From the NCBI GenBank assembly GCA_040954595.2, contig CM082578.2, forward strand, positions 868,001-932,000: a DNA stretch of 64,000 bases, in the 5' to 3' direction. Shown here in pieces: positions 25,845 to 38,000 of this stretch; within the stretch, counting starts at the first letter, position 1, and the number at the start of each line of letters is the position of its first letter. The notes under the pieces were generated by a model. That model did not search any database and had not been told where the DNA came from. It worked only from the letters and a program-made list of their open reading frames with translations. This stretch comes from Balanoglossus misakiensis (taxonomy: Eukaryota > Hemichordata). The position numbers were made by a program, and so were the translations under genes.

Positions 25845-26834
25845 TAATTGATGAACAGTCTTTGTGCTTGTTTATTTTTCTGTGTTACCTCCACCTGTCT
25901 TAGCAGTTGCTAATCCAGAATACAAGCTATTGCATTTCCCATTAAGCACCTGCTAACGACTTAATCTGTGTGCCCCATCCACGGATTTAGTGGATTAAGT
26001 AAACATCGGTCAGTTCTCACTTGGTAAGAGAATACCCAGTAGTCGCTGACCGATGTTTACTTTGTTAACTTAATCCGTGGATGGGGCACACAGATTAAGT
26101 CGTTAGCAGGTGATTAATGGGAAATGGATAGCTTTTATTCTGGATTAGCAAATGATAAGACAGGTTGGGAAAACGCAGAATGGAACGTACTTCGCCATTT
26201 ATAACTTTCATGTTTGCAGCCCCCTGTGGTACTAGGTGTCGGAAATGGGTAAGCACACCCTTCCAGCATGCTGCACCCGTCAAGACTGACCCAAAGAGAC
26301 AGATTTAAGTTGAATTTGACTTAACTAACAAATTACTGTTGCAAGTCAAATCCATATTTTGACTTTATCTCTGACTGAGCGCAGCGAGTCTGAGAGACAC
26401 TCCACGTCTTCCTCTTCACAAGCAGCCCACTTTGTTTACATAAGTTTCAGTAGCATCTATAGTGGTTCTAAAGTTGGTTGCTCGAGACAATATTTCGGGC
26501 AAATTGGACAGCTGCCGAAGTTTGGTATTTGGAATGATTGTCAGGTCACCTGTTATTATATGAACGTGAGGTTCACAAGTGTAAATCCAATATTTAACAT
26601 TACTTAAAGGGACAAATTACTCAAATTCTCCTTTGAGCTTATTTGATCAATTGTGTTTGATATGAAATGTGCCTATTATGCTGTTTGACTTCTTTAAACA
26701 TGCTTAAATACTGGCCAATAAATAACTCCACTATGTTTGAAATTAAACCAGATAGTACAATAATACATTCCAAATGTCATATGTGATAACATCATGCTTT
26801 GGACTTTTTTACTTTATATATTACATAACATGTT

Positions 26835-27120
26835 ACGGAGGGGGAGAGAGGTGAGAGAAGGAATGTGAGAAAGGAGAGAAGAAAAGCAAGAGGGCGGAAA
26901 TGAGAATGTCAGGATGGAAAGGGAATGAGGGGAGGACTTTGACAGAAGGGGAGGGGAGAGACCGAATAAGTGAAGGTGAGAGAGGAAGTGGTTAGACAGG
27001 AAGAAAGGGAAATTAAAGCTCAACCACCACCACCACCACCACAATCATCATCATCACCATCATTGCCATCATCATTCTGGAGGCATCGTGGCCTGTATTG
27101 GCCCATGGGCATCATGGGCC
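26835..27120. repeat. purine-rich tract and triplet repeats (copy B)
   Basis: Counterpart of 15050-15300 with small length changes in the GA and CAC runs. No coding is supported. Confidence 0.7.
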
Positions 27121-28813
27121 AAAAAAAACTGATTCAGTTAAATGTGCATAAACCACACTTTTGTACGAACTCCTGTAACCGGTGACGCAAGTCGTGAGTG
27201 AATTTGTGGGCGTGTCGCGACCTTTTCTGTGTACGTGATGCAGAGTGATATATTGATGACCCCCAGCCACCCCAACACCCTTTGATAACACACTTCTTAA
27301 ACTTTTTTTACATAGAATGGACTTCTCAAACCTTCCTTACCAAAGTTCTGATTAAAGACATCTATCTTCTAGGGTACTACCAACAGCGTTTCACGTGACT
27401 GTAGACAAGCAGCAAGTACCTGTACACAGACAAGGGCGTGCGCGCGTCCACAATAATTAACGAATGTTTTTACCGCCGTGTGTTTTATGCACATAAACAC
27501 TGAATCAGCTTTAATATTGGCCCATGATGCCCCGTGAGTTGTCAGGGTACCAAACTGACAATGCTCGAGAAAAAATGAAGTGTTGACATGCATGTTGTTA
27601 AGGGGTATCACAATGCATGTTACAGACGCTGGTTTCTCTTAGCAATAGAGTAGAGGCGTAAGGATGGGTTGATCTTGTGATTAAGAATTTTGGCAAAGAA
27701 ACATAAATTGTGCCATTTAGTTTTGTATTAAACCCTATTCGCGTATTTTATGTTAAAGCACGAAATACTGCAATAATGAGATACGGTAGTATTTAACACA
27801 TATCATATACGATATAATATAGCTTTATCAATACCAGTGAATTTTGTGACGTCATTTCTGTACATTTTTTTTTCTTTTATTTAAAACGCACAATGTTACA
27901 TCAACAAATCAAAAGAAGAAACGAACTGAAAACTCACATCATAGCTTCAAAATTTATTACACTTTCTGGATGGTTGCATGATTCCTAAGGCTTGTATACC
28001 TTGAACCTCAATGTCACGCGGGAGGATTGGTGTTAATGTAACGGGGAATTAAACTCTATCGATGGGGATAACTCGCTTGGCTAATACTGAGAGGTACCTA
28101 TATGGAATCGTGCTGACGTCCAGATACATCGACACGAACACTGGGTATTTATGGTAGCAACTGAGAATATAAGAATTTAATGAAATAAACCTACTCGACC
28201 ACTTGCGTTCTGAGGACAAGAAGGACACAAATAGTCCGCCATCCAAAAGACCGTTCCAGCATTTTATTTTTACCCGTCAAAAGACGCGGAGATATATTTT
28301 TAGATGAAAGATCCATGCATACTCAGATTGCATAGTACTTGTCTTCCTTGTGTTCCTTAAAATAATGAATGTATTGTATTTTCTTTTCTTTTCATCAGGA
28401 ATGCGATAACTTTCTTAACACTACAAAAGTTTCTTTACTCTTCAATCACTTCTGTCTCAACTTTTAAGTTTAACTTTTACTTCCAAATCTCAGGTCACAA
28501 ACTTTATAGACTGCTAAACAATTTTCTTCCTAGTGTTGTATGCGCCACTTGTGAATTTTTGCGAGTGAGATTCACGGGCGTTTGAGCACAATTTATACAA
28601 AAGATGTTTGTCGCCTTTAGAAAAACGTTCGCGTAGAATCAATGACGTCATGGTAAATTTTAGCTGCATGTTCCAATAGGGATGATGGGGAGACTACTTG
28701 TTGTAGAGCACCTGAAAATGTACGTATTTCGTCACTTCCTTTTCGCGAAATTTAATTCTTAACGGCATCTTAGTTTTAAGATTTGTGATTTCTTTTTTCT
28801 TCAGTTGTAAATT

Positions 28814-29127
28814 TGCATCACGGGATACTTCTTTGTAGACTATCGAACCTTGGCATCTCAGACACAGTACTAACATGGTTTACATCTTACCTTCAATATA
28901 GATATCAAACTGTAATCATCGAAAACACTGCAAGTTCACAGTCACCTCTCGTATACGGGGTGCCACTGGCCCTCTCTTGTTCACCATTTATATAGCCCCA
29001 CTTTATAGTAAGCTGATTCGTCCCCACATCCTACAATTTCATCAGTACGCCGATGATAACCAGCGATACCTCGCCTTTTCCCATCAAGATTCAACCTCTG
29101 ACGTTCCTGTCTTCTAAGGATTGTTGA
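28814..29127 (+). pseudogene. LINE reverse-transcriptase fragment (copy B)
   Basis: Same fragment as at 17022, with the same PQG-region deletion and the same LLFTIYIAPLY and QYADDNQRYL text in the second frame. The damage therefore predates the large duplication. Confidence 0.8.
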
Positions 29128-30140
29128 ACTTTAATTCATGCAGTTTGTTGTTACGGCCGGTCGTCCTCCGGACGTTTACCTCATCGGCTTCTGTGGGGAA
29201 TCAGCCACGTCCGAAGGCTGACGGCGTACATTCTCTCCATCTCCTTCTCCACCCAACATATTCATAAAGTCCGAGAGAGGTACCCGGCAGATCGTAAACC
29301 TTTCGTAGACAGAGACTTGCAACAAGTTTTCCGAGTAACACAAAGTTCTGGTTTATTACTGGTCACACGTAAGAATTGCACGACTCGATCCATGCTCGTT
29401 GACTCCCATCACGGATCTCCGGTGATAAACGTGTGATCTCAAATTTCACCACACCTTATTAATACGTTAGTCAAGTATTAAGTCATAAAAGGAACACGTC
29501 ATCTTAATATATCTTAAACATGAACTTAGCACGTGATATCTCTATCTCGTTCTGACATGTATCAATTACACAATCTTGTTTACTCTGGGTCAAGTACCTA
29601 TGTCAATACTGGACTAAAACCATACAAGTGAATGACTTCTTACGTAATCATAGAAAAGATCTATGAGCGTTAAAACTCAGTCGTGACACTTTCCCACTTT
29701 TCCAATAATCGAACTTCCACGTTCGATCAAAGAAAGAATGAAAACGAAAACCAGGTCTGCGCTATCGGTTTTAAATACACTACGTCAAAATCAAACTCAA
29801 TAATCACCTTTAAATAATATCACAGCCTGTTCAAACAAATTAAAGAAAATCGCATAAAACGTTTTCAATGTCAAAATTCAAAACGACTTCACTGTTCTGA
29901 CTTCTCGTCAAAGAGTGTCTCTTTTCCAGTGAAAAATTCAACAGTCAATAACCGCGTAAAAAAATCAAGTCTGATAGTTCTTTCGTACAAACAGTCTCTT
30001 CACTGCTGTACTAACGGAGCAGGCACATTCCAAAGATGCTCTCGAACACAATAACGGTTCCGGATAATACCGCCAAGTACGGAGCATTTCAGAGTGGATC
30101 ATAATGCAATACAAGCTCGTAATAAACAGTAAAAATGAAT

Positions 30141-30542
30141 TTAATGAATGTTAAAAGATCTTAATTTAATACCACTATCTGATCGCAGGAGAGAACAGCG
30201 GCTTCATCTTATGTACAAAATCGTAAATAACCAAATCGCAACTCCAGCCGAAAGTCATATTAAATTCAACCCACGTACATCCAGGAATTCACACTCAAGA
30301 CCCCTGTTCATACAAATGTGCAAAACAGATACTTACAAACACTCCTTCATTCCGCGAACCATTATTGACTGGAACCACTTACCTGATAACATTGTAACTA
30401 GCACAAACCTAGAGCAATTTAAAGCTGGTCTTTCAGGAATAACTAGTCATCACGACTAAATTCACCTTGCGCACCTGCAGGATTACTGCTCAATTTCTGA
30501 GTTACTCTGCAGTATTATACAGATACAGATACAGATACAGAT
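30141..30542 (+). mobile_element. 5'-truncated LINE with (CAGATA)n tail, copy B only
   Basis: Copy A reads aaaaatgaatacacttcatc without interruption, so the 402-bp insert is exact. It encodes the C-terminus of an RT protein (LSDRRREQRLHLMYKIVN, then IPRTIIDWNHLPDNIV and LEQFKAGL), ends at a stop near 30459, and finishes with cagata repeats. It is from a different LINE family than the APE/RT LINE nearby, whose tail is AATTG-like. It inserted after the tandem duplication. Confidence 0.85.
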
Positions 30543-30943
30543 ACACTTCATCATACTGTCAGGTTCAAAAATAACCACGAAACGAATTCTTATGTGAAAG
30601 AATGCGTAAGACTACAATAAAATCACGCTCAACTTCAACTACACTCTGGAACTTCTCTCTTGTCCCTCGTATGAACTCACATGCCAACTCAAAGGGCCAT
30701 TTTCATACGCCAGACCGTCTCCCTAGCGGTCATTAAAACATCACGACTTCATCACCAGACCGTCTCTCTTGCGGTCATCACGAAAACTTCAACAACTCCT
30801 CAAAAACCTATTAAACGTCACTACACTTCACGGCATCACTTCAACAAAAGAATACACATTTACAATGTCGAAAACAACGCAAAAACTTGGTGGAAAACAA
30901 TATCAAATCAAAAGCGGTTAATAACGGTCAGTCAACTCACGTC

Positions 30944-33936
30944 TACTAACTCTTCTTATGTGAAAGGATGCGTAAGACTACAATAAAACTCAAAGGGCCT
31001 CTCTTCAATGTTAGTCATCATACCCTTCCACCCTGTGATTTTGATGAACACTTTTCCCCCCAGCTTTATAATTCATTTTGTGTTTCCCATCTAAATGTCA
31101 GATCATTAAACAGAAACGTTGATGCCTTAAAATTACTATATGAAGATATTATCAAGTCCAAATTCGCTATCATTGGAATTTCTGAAGTATGGGACCCAAA
31201 TAACTTAAGTATTTGTAATATGCAAGATTACACATTAGAAGTGAAGTCTCGTGAAGTAGGAAGGGGTGGTGGGGTTGGGGCTTACATACATTCATCAGTA
31301 ATCTACAAGCTGCTTCGAGCAAGTGTCAGTCACTCAGAATCACTCTGGATGGAGGTACAGGTTAAAAATACGAAGATAATTATGGGAATAATCTACAGAA
31401 AACCTAATACTGATATAACAGAATTTCAAATTAGTCTCGTGCAAGTTTTAAATGAGTTCAGATGTGACAAAAATAATTGTATTTTAATGGGCGATTTTAA
31501 TATTGATACTAACATAAGACTGACCAACCCCAATATAGATTCATATCTATCCTCCTTGGAATGTATAGGCTTAAGACAGCTGATATCTATCCCAACCAGA
31601 GTGACTAGTTCATCTGAAACTTTAATTGACCACATCTACACAAAAAATAATCAACGTCCTATTCATGCTGGCACTATAATCACAGATATTTCAGACCATT
31701 TCCCTGTGTATACTCTTTTAGAAAATATTCCTCTAAAATTGCCACAAAAAGAGAAAATTATTTTCAGAAATTTCAAAAACTATAGTCCCTCCCAATTTTA
31801 CGACGATCTTGAAAACACAACATGGGATTCTGTGTACCATTCCTCTGATGCTAATGAGGCTTACAACAATTTTTATTCAGTCTTTAATGAAATTTGTGAT
31901 AAACATGCACCTATTTCTACAAAATCCTATAGTACCAAAAAAATAAAAAAACCTTGGATCACCAAATCACTTAGAAAATCTATTAACACCAAACATAGGC
32001 TATATAACAAATTATATAAATCAAAATTTAATAATGCTGTTGCTGTTGATAATTATAAAAAATATCGAAATATTTTATCGGCTTTACTCAGGAAAGCCAA
32101 ACAGATGTACTATAGCAATATTTTTATACAAAATGAAAATAACACTACTGCAATATGGAAAACAATTAGACAGATACTTGGAAGCCAAGGTAATGCCAGT
32201 CAATCTCTGCCAGATAATCTGTGTGTTAAGTCTAATGGTAAGGTACGAACCGTAAATAAGAAAACTGACATTGTCAATGAGCTAAATAACTACTTTGTTG
32301 GTATTGGTCCAGACCTTGCTAGTAAAATAAAGTCTAACAATTGCAACTTCAATAATTACCTCAAGGCACCCATCTCAAACTCAATCTTTCTTGCCCCAAC
32401 AACTCAGTTTGAAATACAAAAAATTATTTGTAGCCTAGATCCTTATAAAGCTTGTGGCCAAGATCAAATTCCTGCTGGACTTCTTATAGATGGAGATGCT
32501 GTAATATCTAAACCATTAGAATACATATTCAACCTCTCCTTTCAATAAGGAATATTTCTGAAAGCCCTAAAATCAGCAAAAGTTATACCAAGTTTCAAGA
32601 AAGGAACCACTGATGATCCAGGAAATTACAGACCAATATCAATTTTACCTCTTATAAGCAAAGTCTTAGAAAAAATAGTCAACTCCCATCTTACCAACTT
32701 TGTAGAACAATTTAATATTCTATATGAACATCCGTATGCCTTTCGACAAAAATATAGTACCAAACTCTCTCTGATCAATCTTGTCAATTATCTCATTAAG
32801 CAACTTTATGCTGGCAGAATTACACTTGGCATTTTCCTTGACTTTTCAAAAGCCTTTGATACCATTGATCATACAATATTACTATCTAAACTCTCTCACT
32901 ATGGTATACGTGGACGTCCTCTACAATGGTTTACAGATTATTTAAAAGATAGATGTTGGTTTTCTCCACATAAATAATATGGTCATAAATGAGGTAGAAG
33001 CTGCATCATTTGTTGGCATTCTCATTGACAGGCATCTTACCTTGTCAAAACATATCCAGATGCTAAACACAATCATCAGAAAGAAAGTTGGCATTCTCTT
33101 TAAACTCAGACATTTTGTACCTACCCCTATACTTACCTTACTCTACAAATCACTTATCCAACCACATATAACATACGGCCTCGAAGTATGGGGGTCAACA
33201 TATCCTTCATATCTCAACCGTATTAAGTTATTACAAAAAATGGCAGTAAGAGCAATAACCTTCAGTGTTTTCACAGCTCATTCAACTCCTTTATTCCATA
33301 AATTGAAAATCCCTGATATTTTCAAATTACATAAGCTCCAGGTATGCACCTTCATGTATGATCTTGTAAACAATAATCTTCCACAAAGGCTGACAACCTA
33401 CTGTCAATTACCTCTCCATGATTACAGTACACGCCACAAAAACCAAGGTAATCTCCATATTCCAAGTGTAAATACAACAATGGGCAAATTTGCAATATCT
33501 TATAATGGCCCTCTCTTATGGAATTCATTACCAGAACAAATAAAAAACAAAAAATCCCAAAAAACTTTCCGGTACTCGCTCAAACAGATGTATTTAGAAA
33601 ATTAACTATAAATATATACATCTTTATATATAGTAGTTTATTTATTAATTCAATGTATTTATTTCATTCAATTTTAGCTACTGTCTATGTACATAATTGC
33701 CTTTACAGTGTACATGCCTAATATTGCTTCTCTCTAGGAAATACACTGCCCTCAAAAAGAAATGTAACTATTTTTTATACCGCAATGTACAGAGGAATGG
33801 GAACAGACTTGACGAGCACCTGCTATTTTCTGTTCCCAATTACCTTTTCATTCAACCTGTCTCACTCATGAGTTATGTAAATACTTTTCAACTTTTCAAC
33901 AAGGGTAATAAATTGAATTGAAATTGAATTTAATTG
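30944..33936 (+). mobile_element. LINE with APE endonuclease and partial RT (copy B)
   Basis: Here the endonuclease and linker are open over 526 codons (30968-32548), better preserved than in copy A. A stop follows at the start of the RT (around 32546). Relative to copy A about 330 bp are missing at 32955, where 'agatgt' joins to 'tggttttctccac'. This removes the PQG and FADD blocks. The 3' ORF part (208 codons from 32979) and the AATTG-like tail remain. AACTCACGTC flanks both ends (30934-30943, 33937-33946). It is catalytically dead. Confidence 0.85.
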
Positions 33937-34908
33937 AACTCACGTCATCAGAGTAGACAAAGAAAATACGATCACGCAATATTTCAATGATCAAATCTCT
34001 CAAACTATAGATTAAAAAGGCTGATTATTCAGTTCAATGTCATTCTATCACAGTTCTTTTGCGATAGCAGACGATTCAAGAGTCTTCCCTTCTTCATTCC
34101 ACGAGACCTCTTTTCTTCGTCGCCAGAACTGCTTCAACTACATGCTTCTGGATTCGACGCCCCTCTGATCAAACAACAGATCCATCGTTGAAAACCCATC
34201 CACGCATTCCACGCAGTCAACAGTCAGCACCAACCTTTTTTCTGTTCTCGTTTCCTTCTGAAGCAGACCATTGGATCGTCCGTTTCGCCAGCTTTTTTTC
34301 TTCTTACTTCTTTCTCGGTTCAGGAATCAGTGGCAACATCTCTGCCTACCCGGATTCTAACACCATCTTGTTACGGCCGGTCGTCCTCCGGACGTTTACC
34401 TCATCAGCTTCTGTGGGGAATCAGCCACGTCCGAAGGCTGTCGGCGTACATTCTCTCCATCTCCTTCTCCACCCAACATATTCACAGAGTCCGAGAGAGG
34501 TACCCGGCAGATCGTAAACCTTTCGTAGACAGAGACTTACAACAAGTTTTCCGAGTAACACAAAGTTCTGGTTTATTACTGGTCACACATAAGAATTACA
34601 CGACTCGATCCATGCTCGTTGACTCCCATCACGGATCTCCGGTGATAAACGTGTGATCTCAAATTTCACCACACCTTATTAATACGTTAGTCAAGTATTA
34701 AGTCATAAAAGGAACACGTCATCTTAATATTTCTTAAACATGAACTTAGCGCGTGATATCTCTATCTCGTTCTGACATGTATCAATTACACAATCTTGTT
34801 TACTCTGGGTCAAGTACCTATGTCAATACTGGACTAAAACCATATAAGTGAATGACTTTTTACGTAATCATAAACAAGATCTATGATCGTTAAAACTCAA
34901 TCGTGACA

Positions 34909-35052
34909 CTTGTATTACCGCTGGTTTCTCATGATTGTTCATGCATCGGGGAATCTGTAGCGATGAGGTAACGGGCTCTGACGGGAACTGTGATCCACGG
35001 AGACACGGATCTGATTTACGTTCATTTATTGTCCGGAATTATTATAGTACAG
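34909..35052. other. short single-copy spacer between LTR element and satellite
   Basis: About 140 bases not repeated elsewhere in the window. No gene is seen. It leads directly into the first, slightly divergent satellite units. Confidence 0.5.
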
Positions 35053-38000
35053 TGTCGTGGCCAGCGTCGTGCCCATCAATTTTGAGTGTTTGGTGGGGTC
35101 AACCTTTGCGTCAACATTGATTAACCAGGCCATGCAGAGTGTCGTGGCCAGCGTCGTGCCCATCAATTTTGAGTGTTTGGTGGGGTCAGCCTTTGCGTCA
35201 ACATTGATTAACCAGGCCATGCAGAGCTAGTGGCCAGCGTCGTGCCCATCAATTTTGAGTGTTTGGTGGGGTCAGCCTTTGCGTCAACATTGATTAACCA
35301 GGCCATGCAGAGCTAGTGGCCAGTGTCGTGCCCATCAATTTTGAGTGTTTGGTGGGGTCAGCCTTTGCGTCAACATTGATTAACCAGGCCATGCAGAGCT
35401 AGTGGCCAGTGTCGTGCCCATCAATTTTGAGTGTTTGGTGGGGTCAGCCTTTGCGTCAACATTGATTAACCAGGCCATGCAGAGCTAGTGGCCAGTGTCG
35501 TGCCCATCAATTTTGAGTGTTTGGTGGGGTCAGCCTTTGCGTCAACATTGATTAACCAGGCCATGCAGAGCTAGTGGCCAGTGTCGTGCCCATCAATTTT
35601 GAGTGTTTGGTGGGGTCAGCCTTTGCGTCAACATTGATTAACCAGGCCATGCAGAGCTAGTGGCCAGTGTCGTGCCCATCAATTTTGAGTGTTTGGTGGG
35701 GTCAGCCTTTGCGTCAACATTGATTAACCAGGCCATGCAGAGCTAGTGGCCAGTGTCGTGCCCATCAATTTTGAGTGTTTGGTGGGGTCAGCCTTTGCGT
35801 CAACATTGATTAACCAGGCCATGCAGAGCTAGTGGCCAGTGTCGTGCCCATCAATTTTGAGTGTTTGGTGGGGTCAGCCTTTGCGTCAACATTGATTAAC
35901 CAGGCCATGCAGAGCTAGTGGCCAGTGTCGTGCCCATCAATTTTGAGTGTTTGGTGGGGTCAGCCTTTGCGTCAACATTGATTAACCAGGCCATGCAGAG
36001 CTAGTGGCCAGTGTCGTGCCCATCAATTTTGAGTGTTTGGTGGGGTCAGCCTTTGCGTCAACATTGATTAACCAGGCCATGCAGAGCTAGTGGCCAGTGT
36101 CGTGCCCATCAATTTTGAGTGTTTGGTGGGGTCAGCCTTTGCGTCAACATTGATTAACCAGGCCATGCAGAGCTAGTGGCCAGTGTCGTGCCCATCAATT
36201 TTGAGTGTTTGGTGGGGTCAGCCTTTGCGTCAACATTGATTAACCAGGCCATGCAGAGCTAGTGGCCAGTGTCGTGCCCATCAATTTTGAGTGTTTGGTG
36301 GGGTCAGCCTTTGCGTCAACATTGATTAACCAGGCCATGCAGAGCTAGTGGCCAGTGTCGTGCCCATCAATTTTGAGTGTTTGGTGGGGTCAGCCTTTGC
36401 GTCAACATTGATTAACCAGGCCATGCAGAGCTAGTGGCCAGTGTCGTGCCCATCAATTTTGAGTGTTTGGTGGGGTCAGCCTTTGCGTCAACATTGATTA
36501 ACCAGGCCATGCAGAGCTAGTGGCCAGTGTCGTGCCCATCAATTTTGAGTGTTTGGTGGGGTCAGCCTTTGCGTCAACATTGATTAACCAGGCCATGCAG
36601 AGCTAGTGGCCAGTGTCGTGCCCATCAATTTTGAGTGTTTGGTGGGGTCAGCCTTTGCGTCAACATTGATTAACCAGGCCATGCAGAGCTAGTGGCCAGT
36701 GTCGTGCCCATCAATTTTGAGTGTTTGGTGGGGTCAGCCTTTGCGTCAACATTGATTAACCAGGCCATGCAGAGCTAGTGGCCAGTGTCGTGCCCATCAA
36801 TTTTGAGTGTTTGGTGGGGTCAGCCTTTGCGTCAACATTGATTAACCAGGCCATGCAGAGCTAGTGGCCAGTGTCGTGCCCATCAATTTTGAGTGTTTGG
36901 TGGGGTCAGCCTTTGCGTCAACATTGATTAACCAGGCCATGCAGAGCTAGTGGCCAGTGTCGTGCCCATCAATTTTGAGTGTTTGGTGGGGTCAGCCTTT
37001 GCGTCAACATTGATTAACCAGGCCATGCAGAGCTAGTGGCCAGTGTCGTGCCCATCAATTTTGAGTGTTTGGTGGGGTCAGCCTTTGCGTCAACATTGAT
37101 TAACCAGGCCATGCAGAGCTAGTGGCCAGTGTCGTGCCCATCAATTTTGAGTGTTTGGTGGGGTCAGCCTTTGCGTCAACATTGATTAACCAGGCCATGC
37201 AGAGCTAGTGGCCAGTGTCGTGCCCATCAATTTTGAGTGTTTGGTGGGGTCAGCCTTTGCGTCAACATTGATTAACCAGGCCATGCAGAGCTAGTGGCCA
37301 GTGTCGTGCCCATCAATTTTGAGTGTTTGGTGGGGTCAGCCTTTGCGTCAACATTGATTAACCAGGCCATGCAGAGCTAGTGGCCAGTGTCGTGCCCATC
37401 AATTTTGAGTGTTTGGTGGGGTCAGCCTTTGCGTCAACATTGATTAACCAGGCCATGCAGAGCTAGTGGCCAGTGTCGTGCCCATCAATTTTGAGTGTTT
37501 GGTGGGGTCAGCCTTTGCGTCAACATTGATTAACCAGGCCATGCAGAGCTAGTGGCCAGTGTCGTGCCCATCAATTTTGAGTGTTTGGTGGGGTCAGCCT
37601 TTGCGTCAACATTGATTAACCAGGCCATGCAGAGCTAGTGGCCAGTGTCGTGCCCATCAATTTTGAGTGTTTGGTGGGGTCAGCCTTTGCGTCAACATTG
37701 ATTAACCAGGCCATGCAGAGCTAGTGGCCAGTGTCGTGCCCATCAATTTTGAGTGTTTGGTGGGGTCAGCCTTTGCGTCAACATTGATTAACCAGGCCAT
37801 GCAGAGCTAGTGGCCAGTGTCGTGCCCATCAATTTTGAGTGTTTGGTGGGGTCAGCCTTTGCGTCAACATTGATTAACCAGGCCATGCAGAGCTAGTGGC
37901 CAGTGTCGTGCCCCTCAATTTTGAGTGTTTGGTGGGGTCAGCCTTTGCGTCAACATTGATTAACCAGGCCATGCAGAGCTAGTGGCCAGTGTCGTGCCCA

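Larger units (their letters stand above)
23370..26226. mobile_element. foldback element, copy B, split by a nested insertion
   Basis: The left end CAGGGGGCTGC begins at 23370 and the element continues to 23437. It resumes at 25850 (gatgaacagtctttg) and ends at CCCCCTG, 26226. The intact version at 13973-14417 gives the empty site for the insertion, which makes the insertion borders very clear. Confidence 0.85.
22317..34190. repeat. large tandem segmental duplication, copy B
   Basis: This repeats 12285-22316. It is longer because it carries the Crypton-like insertion (23438 to about 25658, plus a small palindromic insert) and a 402-bp truncated LINE (30141-30542). It has one 314-bp unit instead of three and lacks about 330 bp of the LINE RT. 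It continues without a break into the rest of the LTR element, which shows this is the end that retains the original right flank. Confidence 0.9.
29149..34908 (+). mobile_element. LTR element with 540-bp LTRs, no recognisable gag-pol
   Basis: LTRs at 29149-29688 and 34369-34908 both start TGTTACGGCCGG and end GTGACA, and they differ at only a few positions. The flanks TTTGT on the left and CTTGT on the right may be a worn target duplication. The interior, once the LINE (30944-33936) and the truncated LINE (30141-30542) are discounted, is only about 1.8 kb. It shows no protease, RT or integrase, so this is a non-autonomous (LARD/TRIM-like) element. An ORF end (RKPFVDRDLQQVFRVTQ, then NYTTRSMLVDSHHGSPVIN) is open across the LTR in all copies with few changes. 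Confidence 0.75.
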
